Assembly (NCBI RefSeq): GCF_014653175.1
Contig: NZ_BNAG01000001.1
Location: forward strand, 992,001-1,056,000
Direction: 5' to 3'
Source: Roseivirga thermotolerans
GTDB taxonomy: Bacteria; Bacteroidota; Bacteroidia; Cytophagales; Cyclobacteriaceae
Length of the DNA: 64,000 nucleotides
Numbering within the stretch: the stretch's first letter is position 1; each line of letters opens with the position of its first letter. The position numbers were made by a program, and so were the translations under genes. The notes below the pieces were generated by a model. That model ran no database searches. It had not been told where the DNA came from and saw only the letters and a program-made list of their open reading frames with translations. Of this stretch, positions 44,425 to 53,983 are shown one piece after another.

Positions 44425-46593
44425 ATGGGCCGAAAAAGAAAAGGAATACCACCTCAGGATTCTTCAGTTACAAAACGAGCTGCCAAGCAAATTGAGCCTA
44501 TTGTTTTAGAGTTTCTTAACCGTACGCCCGGAAGAGGCTATCAGATAAAACAAATTCTCAAAGGGCTAAATATTAGAGACGCCAAATCAAAAGGCATAGT
44601 TACCGAGGTAATTTTCAGGCTGGAAGATTCGGGCAAAATTAAAAAACTGAGAAATGGCTCCTATGCTGCTGCCGGAGAAATGACCACCATTACCGGAGTA
44701 GTAGACTACGTAAATGCACGTTTTGCTTACGTAGTGCCTGATGATGGAGAAGAAGATAACGATGTATGGATAGCCAGAGAGGATCTGTTGGGAGCCTTAG
44801 ATGACGATAAAGTAAAAGTAGTGCTTAAGCCCACGCGGCATGGAAAAAGTAGGGAAGGAAAAGTAGTAGAAATCCTAAGTCGTCATCGCAATCAGTTTGT
44901 CGGACGCATAGAAATGTCTACCCGATATGCCTTTGTAATTCCTGACTTTAAAAAGATGTTTCACGACATCTACATTAAGTATGAAGACCTCAACGGAGCT
45001 AAGCACAATGATAAAGTGCTGGTTGAAATTACTGAATGGCCCGAGCGCGACAAAAAGCCTGAAGGGGTTGTAAAGCGTGTTTTAGGAAAGGCAGGAGAGC
45101 ATAATGCAGAGATTCATTCCATTATAGCCGAATTTGGGTTGCCCCTGGAGTTTCCCGATGCTGTAGAAGCCGAAGCAGAGGCCATATCCGATAAAATTAC
45201 TAAAGCAGAATTGACCAAAAGAAAGGACTTTCGTCAGGTTACAACCTTTACCATAGACCCTGAAGACGCCAAAGATTTTGACGATGCCCTTTCATTACGA
45301 ATGTTAGATAATGGCAACTATGAGGTAGGCGTACATATTGCCGATGTAACCCATTATGTGGCCCCAAAATCTAAACTGGAAGATGAGGCCATTGAGCGTG
45401 CCACCTCTGTTTATCTGGTAGACCGTACCATACCCATGCTGCCCGAAAGGCTCTCTAACGGACTTTGCTCCCTCAGACCCAATGAGGAGAAGCTTACCTT
45501 TAGTGCTGTTTTTGAGCTCGATGCTAATGCCGAAATTAAGAAGCAATGGTTCGGCCGAACCATTATATATTCCGACAGGCGCTTTACTTACGAAGAAGCC
45601 CAGGAAAGAATAGAAAAACAAGAAGGCGACTTTCAAGAAGAAATAAATCTGCTGAATAAGCTCGCCAGAATTCTCCGGAAGAAACGATTTCAGAGCGGTG
45701 CAGTCAATTTCGAAACCGTAGAAGTAAAGTTTCAACTAGACGAAAAGGGCACCCCGCTAGGCATTATTCCTAAAGAAAGAAAAGAGGCTCATATGCTCAT
45801 TGAGGAGTTTATGCTCTTGGCCAACAAAAAAGTTGCAGAGTTTGTCTACAACAAGGGGAAGTCAGGAAACCCGCTCACCTTTGTTTATCGAACCCACGAC
45901 AATCCCGATCCGGAAAAACTAGATACATTCGCCAACTTTGCCAGAAGGTTTGGTCATACACTCGATTTTGAGAAAGGCGGTATTTCCAAGTCGCTTAATG
46001 GTCTGATGGACAACATTACCGGAAAACCCGAGCAAAACGTACTGGAGCAGCTGGCTATTCGCAGCATGGCCAAGGCCAAATATACTACAACCGAAAAAGG
46101 ACACTTTGGCTTGGCATTTCCACACTACACCCACTTTACCTCACCCATTCGAAGATACCCCGATATGATGGTGCATAGGCTATTGCAGCACTATCTGGAC
46201 GGGGGGAAATCGGCCGATAAAGAAGCCTATGAAGAGCTTTGTGTTCATTCTTCCGAACGTGAAAAGCGCGCGGCCGATGCTGAAAGAGCCTCCATTAAGT
46301 ACAAGCAGGTAGAGTACATGTCTATTGTAGAAAAGAAAGACTTTGCCGGTATAGTGAGCGGTGTTACCGAATGGGGTATTTATGTAGAAATTACAGAAAC
46401 AAAATGCGAGGGAATGGTTCGTATTTCCGATATGTCAGACGATTTTTACGAGTTCGATGAACAAAACTATCGTGTGGTGGGTAGAAGAAACAAGCGAATG
46501 ATAAGCCTGGGCGATAAGGTGACCGTACGAGTAAAGGCAACAGATATTGATCGCAGGACTATCGACTTAATTTTTGTAGATGATGACAAATGA
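44425..46593 (+). CDS. rnr: Ribonuclease R
   Basis: 722 residues. N-terminal winged-helix and cold-shock-like OB domains (about 20-215) lead to the catalytic RNB domain: TTFTIDPEDAKDFDDALSLRMLDNGNYEVGVHIADVTHYV, containing the Asp cluster, then YLVDRTIPMLPERLSNGLCSL and HFGLAFPHYTHFTSPIRRYPDMMVHRLL. An S1 domain closes the protein (FAGIVSGVTEWGIYVEITETKCEGMVRISDM). It is a processive 3'-5' exoribonuclease acting on structured RNA. The lysine-rich C-terminal tail of the E. coli enzyme is missing. The stop overlaps the next gene by 14 bases. Confidence 0.96.
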   Translation: MGRKRKGIPPQDSSVTKRAAKQIEPIVLEFLNRTPGRGYQIKQILKGLNIRDAKSKGIVTEVIFRLEDSGKIKKLRNGSYAAAGEMTTITGVVDYVNARFAYVVPDDGEEDNDVWIAREDLLGALDDDKVKVVLKPTRHGKSREGKVVEILSRHRNQFVGRIEMSTRYAFVIPDFKKMFHDIYIKYEDLNGAKHNDKVLVEITEWPERDKKPEGVVKRVLGKAGEHNAEIHSIIAEFGLPLEFPDAVEAEAEAISDKITKAELTKRKDFRQVTTFTIDPEDAKDFDDALSLRMLDNGNYEVGVHIADVTHYVAPKSKLEDEAIERATSVYLVDRTIPMLPERLSNGLCSLRPNEEKLTFSAVFELDANAEIKKQWFGRTIIYSDRRFTYEEAQERIEKQEGDFQEEINLLNKLARILRKKRFQSGAVNFETVEVKFQLDEKGTPLGIIPKERKEAHMLIEEFMLLANKKVAEFVYNKGKSGNPLTFVYRTHDNPDPEKLDTFANFARRFGHTLDFEKGGISKSLNGLMDNITGKPEQNVLEQLAIRSMAKAKYTTTEKGHFGLAFPHYTHFTSPIRRYPDMMVHRLLQHYLDGGKSADKEAYEELCVHSSEREKRAADAERASIKYKQVEYMSIVEKKDFAGIVSGVTEWGIYVEITETKCEGMVRISDMSDDFYEFDEQNYRVVGRRNKRMISLGDKVTVRVKATDIDRRTIDLIFVDDDK

Positions 46594-47557
46594 TTTTAAG
46601 GCCCTTGCAGGCCTGATCAATAATAGGCTAAGCCAGATGTCCTATGGCAACCAGCCTATAGAACTTTACGAACCCATTCGGTATATCATGTCTTTAGGAG
46701 GTAAGCGCCTACGTCCGTTGTTGGTGCTCATGTCTTATCAACTGTTTAAAGACAACCCCGAAGAAGTGCTCGATCAAGCCTTGGCTGTAGAGGTTTTTCA
46801 CAACTTTACCCTCATGCACGATGATATAATGGACGATGCCCCTCTGCGCAGAGGCCAGCAAACCGTGCATGAGAAATGGAATAGCAACACAGCCATACTT
46901 TCGGGCGATGTAATGCTGGTTAAAGCCTATGATCTTTTGATGGATTCGCCAGGCAACTTAAAAGATATTATTAGAGCCTTTAATGCTTGTGCTGCAGGTG
47001 TGTGCGAAGGCCAGCAATTCGATATGAATTTTGAGCACCTACCACAGGTAACCGAAGCCGACTACCTTAATATGATCAGGTTAAAAACAGCGGTCTTGTT
47101 AGGTTTTAGCCTGGAATTGGGCGCTATGCTCGCAGGGGCAAAGCCTTCGGAGAGCAAAGCCTTGTATGATTTTGGTGTTGATGTGGGCATAGGCTTCCAG
47201 CTTAAAGATGATCTGCTAGACGTATATGGCGACCAGAAAAAGTTCGGAAAACAAGTAGGTGGAGATATTCTTTCTAATAAGAAGACTTTTCTGCTGTTGA
47301 AGGCTCTGGAGTTGGCCAATCCTACCCAATTACAAGTGTTGAGTCACTGGTTAAGTCAAACAAGTTTTGATGCCAACCAAAAGGTAAAAGAAGTTACGGC
47401 CATCTATGATCAAATAGGCATAAAAGAACTCACCCTTGCAAAAATGAACGAGTACTTTGCCAAGGGTTTTGAGAGGCTCGGTGCCATAGATGCAGCTCCT
47501 GAGCGAAAAGAAGTGTTGCGCACCTTTACCCAGTATCTAATCGATAGAGAGAAATAA
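46580..47557 (+). CDS. Polyprenyl synthetase family protein
   Basis: 325 residues of a trans-isoprenyl diphosphate synthase. The first aspartate-rich motif is LMHDDIMDDAPLRRGQQTVHEKW; the second is GIGFQLKDDLLDVYGD; the isopentenyl-binding LRPLLVLMSY region is also present. It condenses IPP with an allylic diphosphate, giving farnesyl, geranylgeranyl or longer products; the residue before the first motif is Met-His-bulky enough to suggest a short or medium chain, which is inferred. It overlaps rnr upstream and shares a base with the rhomboid gene (TAATG). Confidence 0.93.
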   Translation: MMTNDFKALAGLINNRLSQMSYGNQPIELYEPIRYIMSLGGKRLRPLLVLMSYQLFKDNPEEVLDQALAVEVFHNFTLMHDDIMDDAPLRRGQQTVHEKWNSNTAILSGDVMLVKAYDLLMDSPGNLKDIIRAFNACAAGVCEGQQFDMNFEHLPQVTEADYLNMIRLKTAVLLGFSLELGAMLAGAKPSESKALYDFGVDVGIGFQLKDDLLDVYGDQKKFGKQVGGDILSNKKTFLLLKALELANPTQLQVLSHWLSQTSFDANQKVKEVTAIYDQIGIKELTLAKMNEYFAKGFERLGAIDAAPERKEVLRTFTQYLIDREK

Positions 47558-48168
47558 TGCAGGTTACGTATGGTTTAATGGTGGTTATAGGTTTGGTTTC
47601 TTACCTAGCCTGGAAGCGCTCCGAGCTTCAGTCCAGGCTACTACTCAATCCTTATGAAACCTATTATCAAAAGCAATACTGGAGGTTGCTTACTTCCGGC
47701 TTTGTACATAATGGTCCGCTGCACTTGTTTCTCAACCTGTTCACGCTGTACTTTTTTGGAGCAGCCATAGAGCAAATATTTACAATATTCTTTCAGGAAC
47801 AAGGTATACTGCTTTACCTTGTGCTATTCTTCACGGCAATAATAGTGGCCAATGTGCCAACTATGCTTAAGCACAAAAACAACCCGAGATACAACTCCCT
47901 GGGAGCTTCAGGAGGTGTTTCTGCGTTGGTGTTGGCCTTTATTCTTTTCGATCCGCTGCGTCAGTTGTGCCTGTACCTGTTCATTTGTCTTCCCGGCTAT
48001 ATTCTGGGGGCTATTTTCATTGCCTACTCCATTATAATGGGGCGCAGGGGCAGAGATAACATTAACCACGATGCCCACCTTTGGGGGGCTGTTTTTGGAG
48101 TTATTTTCGTGCTGCTTCTCAGGCCTTCTACCGTAATTGCCTTTCTGGATCAGGTGTTTTTGAAATAG
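47557..48168 (+). CDS. Rhomboid-family intramembrane serine protease
   Basis: 203 residues, about six membrane helices. The rhomboid signs are YWRLLTSGFVHNGPLHLFLNLFTLYFFG (WR motif and HxxxxHxxxN-type ligands), YNSLGASGGVSALVLAFILF (catalytic Ser in GASG) and NHDAHLWGAVFGVIF (catalytic His). The protein is short for the family, with no cytosolic extension. It cleaves substrates within the membrane; the substrate is unknown. It starts in the polyprenyl synthase stop (TAATG). Confidence 0.92.
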   Translation: MQVTYGLMVVIGLVSYLAWKRSELQSRLLLNPYETYYQKQYWRLLTSGFVHNGPLHLFLNLFTLYFFGAAIEQIFTIFFQEQGILLYLVLFFTAIIVANVPTMLKHKNNPRYNSLGASGGVSALVLAFILFDPLRQLCLYLFICLPGYILGAIFIAYSIIMGRRGRDNINHDAHLWGAVFGVIFVLLLRPSTVIAFLDQVFLK

Positions 48169-48241
48169 AGGCAACAACCTAATCGCATTCAGGGGGCTGG
48201 GTTGTAAAGTAAGCAAGGGAGCTGCCAGCGGGCAATAAAAA

Positions 48242-48267
48242 ACCCTGACTTCTTTCGAAATCAGGGT
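48242..48267 (-). terminator. Terminator after rpmA
   Basis: ACCCTGA (48242-48248) and TCAGGGT (48261-48267) form a stem. On the minus strand the run GGTTTTTTATT follows, so it serves the rplU-rpmA operon. Confidence 0.7.
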
Positions 48268-48290
48268 CTAAAAAATCTATCAACCTAACC

Positions 48291-48566
48291 TTATGCTTCT
48301 CCGCCTTCTCCTTCGAAAGGAAGCACAGAAACATAAGATCTGTCTTTTCTGCCTTTTCTAAACTCCACAACACCGTCTGTCAGGGCAAATAAGGTGTGGT
48401 CTTTACCAATACCTACGTTTTTACCCGGGTGATGCTGAGTACCTCTTTGTCTTACAATGATGTTGCCGGCTACTGCAGCCTGACCACCATATATTTTAAC
48501 GCCAAGTCGTTTACTTTCCGACTCTCTACCGTTTTTCGAACTACCGACTCCTTTTTTATGTGCCAT
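48291..48566 (-). CDS. rpmA: 50S ribosomal protein L27
   Basis: 91 residues, beginning [24 protein letters not shown], the conserved L27 N-terminus that reaches the peptidyl-transferase centre, then [34 protein letters not shown]. There is no N-terminal cleavage extension of the Firmicutes type. It follows rplU by nine bases, the standard L21-L27 operon. Confidence 0.97.
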   Translation of the reverse strand: MAHKKGVGSSKNGRESESKRLGVKIYGGQAAVAGNIIVRQRGTQHHPGKNVGIGKDHTLFALTDGVVEFRKGRKDRSYVSVLPFEGEGGEA

Positions 48567-48575
48567 GGTATTCTC

Positions 48576-48887
48576 TTATTTTGAAATTTTTTCGATCAAT
48601 ACTTTCGTGAAATTCTGACGGTGACCATTCTTCACCTTGTAACCTTTTCTTCTTTTCTTTTTGAAGACGATTACTTTGTCACCCTTTACATGTCCGATGA
48701 TCTTACCGGAAACTTTGGCACCCTTTACTACCGGGGCACCCACTTCTACTTTACCTTCATTGTCGAGCAATAATACTTTCTCGAACTCTACGGAAGCGCC
48801 TTCTTCGCCCTCCATCAATGGAGCATACACGAATTGGTCTTGCGTTACTTTGAACTGCTTTCCTGCTATGTCTACAATTGCGTACAT
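48576..48887 (-). CDS. rplU: 50S ribosomal protein L21
   Basis: 103 residues from the ATG at 48887 (MYAIVDIAGKQFKV); the frame runs further upstream but those residues do not fit L21. The C-terminal end KKRRKGYKVKNGHRQNFTKVLIEKI is the typical RNA-binding tail. Part of the large subunit. A promoter matching the phylum consensus lies at 48916-48946. Confidence 0.97.
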   Translation of the reverse strand: MYAIVDIAGKQFKVTQDQFVYAPLMEGEEGASVEFEKVLLLDNEGKVEVGAPVVKGAKVSGKIIGHVKGDKVIVFKKKRRKGYKVKNGHRQNFTKVLIEKISK

Positions 48888-49358
48888 TATAAATGTATTT
48901 TTCAAAAACGGACTGCAAAGGTAACGGAATAATCGCGAATAACAAACCAAATAGCGATGATATATGCAAGCGATTTTCCAATATTAAATTTTCATTTTTT
49001 TTCGCCTTTGCATACGTCAAAAAAAGGAATAAGTCTTACTCCAATCATAGGAGTTTAACTCTCTTTTGTACAATCAGTTATATCAACGTATGAAACAGCT
49101 TTCATGCGTAAAATGACTAAAGTTTTCGCATTGATTTTTCAGCCCCTTTTTGTAATATTTGTTTCAGGTTACGACCCCAATAAACAACCTATTATCTGGC
49201 TGGGCTCCTACTCCAAAGAGTATCAAGGAATTAGCCAGAAACCCTGAAAATTAAATAGGATTTGCTGCTAATCTTAGGATAAGTAGCACTTGTTTTTTGA
49301 AGAACATGAGTTCTTCAACGTGACCTTTTTTATTTCAACCCCAAATAAAAGAAGTAAC
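48888..49358. other. Intergenic region between rplU and nrdB
   Basis: 471 bases. It holds the rplU promoter near its left end, a short hairpin ACTCC/GGAGT (49038-49054) and A/T-rich sequence. No match to a cobalamin riboswitch was noticed. No NrdR-type box pair was recognised. The nrdB promoter could not be placed with confidence; a degenerate TTTG (49261) ... TAGCACTTG (49284) is the best candidate. Confidence 0.45.
48916..48946 (-). promoter_or_regulatory. Promoter of rplU-rpmA
   Basis: On the minus strand, TTTG (48943-48946), a 19-base spacer and TACCTTTG (48916-48923) match the TTTG/TAnnTTTG promoter exactly. The rplU ATG is 28 bases beyond. Confidence 0.65.
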
Positions 49359-50360
49359 ATGAGCGAATTGACTACCGCAGTAGAGGAACCGTTATTGAAG
49401 GAGAACAAAGACCGCTTTGTACTATTTCCTATTCAGCACGATGACATTTGGCAGTTCTACAAAAAAGCTGAAGCCAGCTTTTGGACAGCAGAAGAGATAG
49501 ACCTTCATCAGGATTTGTCTGACTGGAACGATAAGCTCAATGACGATGAGCGTTACTTTATTAAACACGTGCTGGCCTTCTTTGCCGCGTCTGATGGTAT
49601 TGTGAACGAAAACCTGGCCGAGAACTTTGTGAATGAAGTACAGTATACGGAGGCCAAATTCTTCTATGGTTTCCAGATTATGATGGAAAACATTCACTCA
49701 GAAACCTACTCGCTGCTTATCGATACATATATCAAAGATCCGGTTGAGTCTGATAAGCTGTTTCATGCCATTGAAACTTTCGATGCCATTAAGAAAAAAG
49801 CCGACTGGGCTCTGAAGTGGATAGAGTCTCCTTCTTTTGCGGAGCGACTCATTGCCTTTGCAGCAGTTGAAGGTATTTTCTTTTCCGGAAGCTTCTGCTC
49901 TATCTTTTGGCTCAAGAAACGTGGCCTAATGCCGGGCCTTACTTTCTCTAACGAACTTATTTCGAGAGATGAAGGCCTGCACTGTGACTTTGCCTGTCAC
50001 CTGCACAACAACCACCTCATTAACAAGGTGCCTGAAGAAAGAATTAAGGAAATTATAATTGATGCTTTAGATATAGAAAGAGAATTCATTACAGAGTCAC
50101 TTCCTGTTAGACTTATTGGTATGAATGCCGACCTAATGGCTCAATACCTGGAGTTTGTTACCGACAGACTGCTGGTAGAGCTGGGATGCAGCAAAGTATA
50201 TAACTCTACCAATCCGTTCGACTTTATGGAAATGATTTCACTGCAAGGCAAAACCAACTTCTTTGAAAAACGAGTTGGTGAATACCAAAAAGCAGGTGTA
50301 ATGAAAGACAAGGATGATTCGGGTAATTCGCGAACCCTTTCATTCGATGACGATTTCTAG
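49359..50360 (+). CDS. nrdB: Ribonucleoside-diphosphate reductase, beta subunit (class Ia)
   Basis: 333 residues from the ATG at 49359 ([13 protein letters not shown]); the frame is open for 23 codons upstream without family match. Iron ligands and radical tyrosine are in the stretch [35 protein letters not shown] (E-x2-H ... Tyr, as in eukaryote-type R2), then [26 protein letters not shown] and [12 protein letters not shown]. The C-terminus ends FDDDF, the tail that docks to the alpha subunit. It generates the radical for deoxynucleotide synthesis. nrdA follows 34 bases later. Confidence 0.97.
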   Translation: MSELTTAVEEPLLKENKDRFVLFPIQHDDIWQFYKKAEASFWTAEEIDLHQDLSDWNDKLNDDERYFIKHVLAFFAASDGIVNENLAENFVNEVQYTEAKFFYGFQIMMENIHSETYSLLIDTYIKDPVESDKLFHAIETFDAIKKKADWALKWIESPSFAERLIAFAAVEGIFFSGSFCSIFWLKKRGLMPGLTFSNELISRDEGLHCDFACHLHNNHLINKVPEERIKEIIIDALDIEREFITESLPVRLIGMNADLMAQYLEFVTDRLLVELGCSKVYNSTNPFDFMEMISLQGKTNFFEKRVGEYQKAGVMKDKDDSGNSRTLSFDDDF

Positions 50361-50394
50361 AATTTTTTAAAATCACCCCCAAACCCCAATAAAT

Positions 50395-52764
50395 ATGTTA
50401 GTAGTAAAAAGAGATGGTAGACGAGAGTCTGTCAAATTCGACAAAATTACCGCTCGGATAGAAAAACTATCCTACGGCCTGGACCCCAGCTTTGTTGAAC
50501 CTATCGATGTAGCTAAAAAAGTAATCGAAGGACTTTATGATGGTGTGAGCACCCAGGACCTGGACAACCTGGCGGCCGAAATAGCTGCCACCATGACGGT
50601 GAAGCACCCTGACTATGCAAAACTTGCGGCCAGAATAGCCATTTCTAATCTGCATAAAACCACGAGTAAGTCATTCTCCAATACCATGAAGAGGCTCTAC
50701 ACCTATGTGGACCCTAAAACAGGAGAAAATGCACCGCTTATCTCAAAAGAAACCTATGGCGTTATAAAGAAAAATGCCGCCCTGCTAGACTCTACCATTA
50801 TTTATGACAGAGACTTTAGCTACGACTACTTCGGGTTTAAAACCCTGGAGCGTTCGTACCTCATGAAGCTCGATGGAAAGATTGTGGAAAGACCACAGCA
50901 CATGCTCATGAGAGTTTCGGTAGGTATTCATGGAGAAGACATGGAAAAGGTAGTAGAAACCTATCACCTGCTTTCAGAAAAATGGTTTACCCATGCCACT
51001 CCAACGCTCTTCAATGCCGGTACACCAAAACCTCAGCTTTCGTCTTGTTTCTTGCTTACCATGAAAGACGATAGCATAGATGGCATATATGATACCCTTA
51101 AGCAATGCGCTAAAATTTCGCAGTCTGCCGGAGGCATCGGCCTTTCTATTCACAATGTAAGAGCCAAGGGGTCGTACATTAAAGGTACAGGAGGGGTTTC
51201 TAATGGTATTGTACCAATGTTGAGAAACTTCGACATGACAGCCCGGTATGTTGACCAAGGGGGTGGAAAAAGAAAAGGGTCGTTTGCCATTTATCTCGAG
51301 CCATGGCATGCCGATATTTTCGATTTCTTGGATTTGAAAAAGAACCATGGAAAAGAAGAGCTAAGAGCAAGAGATTTATTCTACGCCCTTTGGATTCCCG
51401 ATTTGTTTATGAAGCGTGTAGAAGCCAATGAGGAGTGGACATTACTTTGTCCGAATGAGTGCCCCGGTTTGGCCGATACCTATGGCGAAGAGTTTGAAAA
51501 GCTTTATGAGAAGTACGAAAGAGAAGGCAAAGGCCGCCAGACTATAAAGGCACAAGACCTTTGGTTTGAGATCTTAGAGTCTCAGATAGAGACCGGTACA
51601 CCTTATATGCTCTTTAAAGACGCTGCTAACAAAAAATCTAACCAGAAAAACCTGGGAACCATTAAGTCGTCTAACCTCTGTACCGAAATTATTGAATACA
51701 CCGCACCAGACGAAGTGGCGGTTTGTAACCTGGCCTCTATTGCTCTGCCTAAGTTTGTAGACGAAGAAACCAATACCTACGACTTCCAGAAGCTATATGA
51801 TGTAACCTACGTGGCCACCAAAAACCTGAACAAGGTAATTGATGTAAACTACTACCCGGTAGAAGAGGCGCGCAACTCCAATATGCGTCACCGACCCATT
51901 GGCTTGGGGGTGCAGGGATTGGCCGATGCCTTTATTCTGATGGGTTATCCTTTTGAGTCTGAAGAAGCCCGAAAGCTGAACAGACACATCTTTGAAACCA
52001 TCTACTTTGCGGCCATGACAGCTTCTAAAGACCTGGCTAAAGTAGAGGGGCCATATGAGACCTTTAAAGGTTCGCCAGTATCTAAAGGAATATTCCAATA
52101 CGATATGTGGGGCGTAACACCTGATTCCGGCCTTTGGGATTGGGACGGTCTTAAAAAGGAAGTAAAGAAGCACGGAGTAAGAAACTCTCTTTTGGTAGCC
52201 CCAATGCCAACTGCCTCTACTTCTCAAATATTAGGAAACAACGAGTGCTTTGAGCCATATACCTCAAACATTTACACCCGAAGAACCCTTTCGGGAGAGT
52301 TTGTGGTGGTGAACAAACACCTGATGAGAGACCTTATTAAACTAGGCCTCTGGAATTCCGATATGAAAAACAAGCTTATTGCCGCTAAGGGGTCGGTTCA
52401 GGCTATTCCGGAAATTCCGCAAAACATAAAAGACCTGTACAAAACAGTTTGGGAAATCTCTCAAAAGGCCATCATCGACATGTCGGCCGACAGGGGAGCA
52501 TATATCTGTCAGTCGCAGAGTCTTAACATACATATCCAAGACCCGAACTTTGGTAAAATGACTTCTATGCACTTCTATGCTTGGAAGAAAGGGTTGAAGA
52601 CAGGTATGTATTACTTAAGATCCAGAGCAGCAGCCGATGCTATTCAGTTTACTGTAGATAAGCAGGCGGCCTCCGCACCAACAGCCGAACAAATGGCCAA
52701 GAATGCAGCCGACATGGCTTGCTCGCTCGACAATCCGGATGCATGCGAAGCATGCGGTAGTTAG
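50395..52764 (+). CDS. nrdA: Ribonucleoside-diphosphate reductase, alpha subunit (class Ia)
   Basis: 789 residues. An N-terminal ATP-cone ([27 protein letters not shown]) allows dATP control. The catalytic barrel has [20 protein letters not shown] (redox Cys), [30 protein letters not shown] and [11 protein letters not shown] (finger-loop Asn, Cys, Glu) and [31 protein letters not shown]. The end [10 protein letters not shown] carries the CxxC that re-reduces the site. It makes dNDPs with nrdB. A terminator follows. Confidence 0.97.
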   Translation: MLVVKRDGRRESVKFDKITARIEKLSYGLDPSFVEPIDVAKKVIEGLYDGVSTQDLDNLAAEIAATMTVKHPDYAKLAARIAISNLHKTTSKSFSNTMKRLYTYVDPKTGENAPLISKETYGVIKKNAALLDSTIIYDRDFSYDYFGFKTLERSYLMKLDGKIVERPQHMLMRVSVGIHGEDMEKVVETYHLLSEKWFTHATPTLFNAGTPKPQLSSCFLLTMKDDSIDGIYDTLKQCAKISQSAGGIGLSIHNVRAKGSYIKGTGGVSNGIVPMLRNFDMTARYVDQGGGKRKGSFAIYLEPWHADIFDFLDLKKNHGKEELRARDLFYALWIPDLFMKRVEANEEWTLLCPNECPGLADTYGEEFEKLYEKYEREGKGRQTIKAQDLWFEILESQIETGTPYMLFKDAANKKSNQKNLGTIKSSNLCTEIIEYTAPDEVAVCNLASIALPKFVDEETNTYDFQKLYDVTYVATKNLNKVIDVNYYPVEEARNSNMRHRPIGLGVQGLADAFILMGYPFESEEARKLNRHIFETIYFAAMTASKDLAKVEGPYETFKGSPVSKGIFQYDMWGVTPDSGLWDWDGLKKEVKKHGVRNSLLVAPMPTASTSQILGNNECFEPYTSNIYTRRTLSGEFVVVNKHLMRDLIKLGLWNSDMKNKLIAAKGSVQAIPEIPQNIKDLYKTVWEISQKAIIDMSADRGAYICQSQSLNIHIQDPNFGKMTSMHFYAWKKGLKTGMYYLRSRAAADAIQFTVDKQAASAPTAEQMAKNAADMACSLDNPDACEACGS

Positions 52765-52794
52765 TATGTATGGGGTTGATTACTACTAACCTAG

Positions 52795-52824
52795 AACCCT
52801 GACGGCAACGTCAGGGTTTTTTTA
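52795..52824 (+). terminator. Rho-independent terminator after nrdA
   Basis: AACCCTGACG (52795-52804) and CGTCAGGGTT (52809-52818) form a perfect 10-bp stem with loop GCAA, then a T-run to 52823. Confidence 0.88.
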
Positions 52825-52883
52825 TACCTTCCTATTGATGGTGACATGGCCCAATAGGACTACCTTATTTATTTATTTTTCGA

Positions 52884-53130
52884 CTATCCAACCGCAACTT
52901 CAATGGGTGTATGATCTTCAGCCCAACCTTCCGTTACAACATCTCCTATATTTCCACCAAGGCAGACCGTCTCAACTATTTCGGATTCGTTAGTGTGCTT
53001 TTATACCGTAGCATAAGCCTTATAAATATCAGGGCCACATCCATCTGAGTGAGTGCCTCATTGGCTGCACCGATACACTTTTTAAATACAGGTTCATGAC
53101 AAGGCAGTCGATGATTGATAACCGGGATTT
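52884..53130 (-). pseudogene. Decayed coding remnant, unrecognised family
   Basis: Read on the minus strand, one frame gives EPVFKKCIGAANEALTQMDV. After a one-base shift the text continues as PDIYKAYATV, a TAA stop, then KHTNESEIVETVCLGGNIG and a natural-looking end DHTPIEVAVG plus TAG (52884-52886). The amino-acid composition is protein-like in both parts, so it may be the C-terminal stub of a gene lost by decay. It has no start or promoter. A chance pair of frames is the alternative. Confidence 0.3.
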
Positions 53131-53143
53131 AAATTAGTATTTG
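53115..53143 (+). promoter_or_regulatory. Promoter of the MerC/COG0523 operon
   Basis: TTG (53115-53117), a 17-base spacer and TAGTATTTG (53135-53143), a -7 element with one extra spacer base. The palindromic operator starts at its last two bases, fitting repression by steric block. Confidence 0.4.
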
Positions 53144-53156
53144 CAACAATGTTGCA
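53142..53156. promoter_or_regulatory. Zur-like operator 1 (TGCAAC-N3-GTTGCA palindrome)
   Basis: TGCAACAATGTTGCA has perfect 6-bp arms around AAT. It lies 29 bases before the MerC ATG at 53186. The same pattern occurs twice more at 56.5 kb and was not noticed elsewhere in the window. Confidence 0.6.
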
Positions 53157-53185
53157 TTTAATTAAAAATGCAGCTAACATTGTGC

Positions 53186-53569
53186 ATGAATAAAACGGTT
53201 AAGACGTCTTCTTTTCTGGACAATTGGGGCATTGGTATTTCGTTCATGTGTTCTTTGCACTGCGCGGCCATGCCCCTTGTTTTTCTTACACCCCTATGGG
53301 CCGGACTCAGTACCTCCTGGCTTGAGCAGGGTGAGCTGTGGCTTTTTGTAGTTGCCGCTCTGGTAGGTACCGTATCTATAGGGCATACTTACAGTAAGTG
53401 TAAAGATGTGATGCCCGGGGTCTTGCTCCTCATGGGTCTTTCTTTTGTAGTTGCAGGAAGTGCTTTTGAAGCAATATGGACGGAGTCTGTGTTCCGCGTT
53501 TTGGGTTCACTTTTACTAATAGGCGCACATGTGAGTAACAAACGGGTACAGAAATCGGTGGGCCAATGA
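53186..53569 (+). CDS. MerC-domain membrane protein
   Basis: 127 residues from the ATG at 53186 (MNKTVKTSSFLDNWGIG); an ATG at 53168 adds six residues but would sit too close to the operator. Four membrane helices follow the MerC layout. The first helix carries FMCSLHCAAMPLVF, a C-x3-H-C-like metal motif seen in MerC and related transporters. Mercury uptake is not implied; in Bacteroidota such proteins are often found with zinc- or other metal-related genes. It is the first gene of the operon and ends overlapping the next by four bases. Confidence 0.8.
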   Translation: MNKTVKTSSFLDNWGIGISFMCSLHCAAMPLVFLTPLWAGLSTSWLEQGELWLFVVAALVGTVSIGHTYSKCKDVMPGVLLLMGLSFVVAGSAFEAIWTESVFRVLGSLLLIGAHVSNKRVQKSVGQ

Positions 53570-53982
53570 GATTTATCTTATTGCTGATTCTGGTGGTAAT
53601 GGCAGGCCCCAAGCCGGAGGGTTGGCAACTATTCGAGAAGGTTACCTTCAAGCCAAAATACTTTGAAAGCGAGGAGGCTTATTTTGAGGTACCCACCTTT
53701 GACAAAAAACTCAAAAGCCTCGAAAATACAGAGATAACGCTCTCGGGTTACTACATACCCCTCGATCTGGACTCGGCCATAGTCATTTCATCATTGCCCT
53801 TTAGCACTTGCTTCTTCTGTGGCGGAGCAGGCCCCGAAACGGTGGCAGAAGTTCAGTTAAAGACAAGACCAAAAGCCCTGCTTCCCGACCAGATTGTTAA
53901 GGTGAAGGGCAAGCTAAAGTTGAATGATTCTGATGTCACACACATGAACTTTATTTTAAAGGAGGCCACACTGATCAAGTAA
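53566..53982 (+). CDS. Secreted Cys-motif protein of a metal operon (DUF3299-like)
   Basis: 138 residues with a short N-terminal hydrophobic signal (FILLLILVVMAG). The body is strand-rich and OB-fold-like: ITLSGYYIPLDLDSAIVISSLPFSTCFFCGGAGPETVAEV, then IVKVKGKLKLND and HMNFILKEATLI. The GYYIPLD strand followed by a Cys cluster recalls DUF3299, where the Cys segment reads differently. The C-x2-C in STCFFCGG could bind zinc. Function unknown. It overlaps the MerC gene (ATGA) and is followed by the His-rich lipoprotein after one base. Confidence 0.7.
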   Translation: MRFILLLILVVMAGPKPEGWQLFEKVTFKPKYFESEEAYFEVPTFDKKLKSLENTEITLSGYYIPLDLDSAIVISSLPFSTCFFCGGAGPETVAEVQLKTRPKALLPDQIVKVKGKLKLNDSDVTHMNFILKEATLIK

Positions 53983-53983
53983 T

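Larger units (their letters stand above)
52765..53141. other. Intergenic region between nrdA and the MerC operon
   Basis: 377 bases before the first palindrome. It holds the nrdA terminator, then about 300 bases without an intact gene. On the minus strand a broken coding remnant is visible at 52884-53130 (listed separately). The right end carries the promoter and operator of the MerC operon. Confidence 0.5.

Noticed and set aside
49104-49244. A 46-codon frame in the rplU-nrdB gap starting MRKMTKVFALIFQ with a hydrophobic stretch
   Set aside because: No promoter, no recognised family, and the C-terminal half looks like random sequence; more likely part of an untranslated leader.
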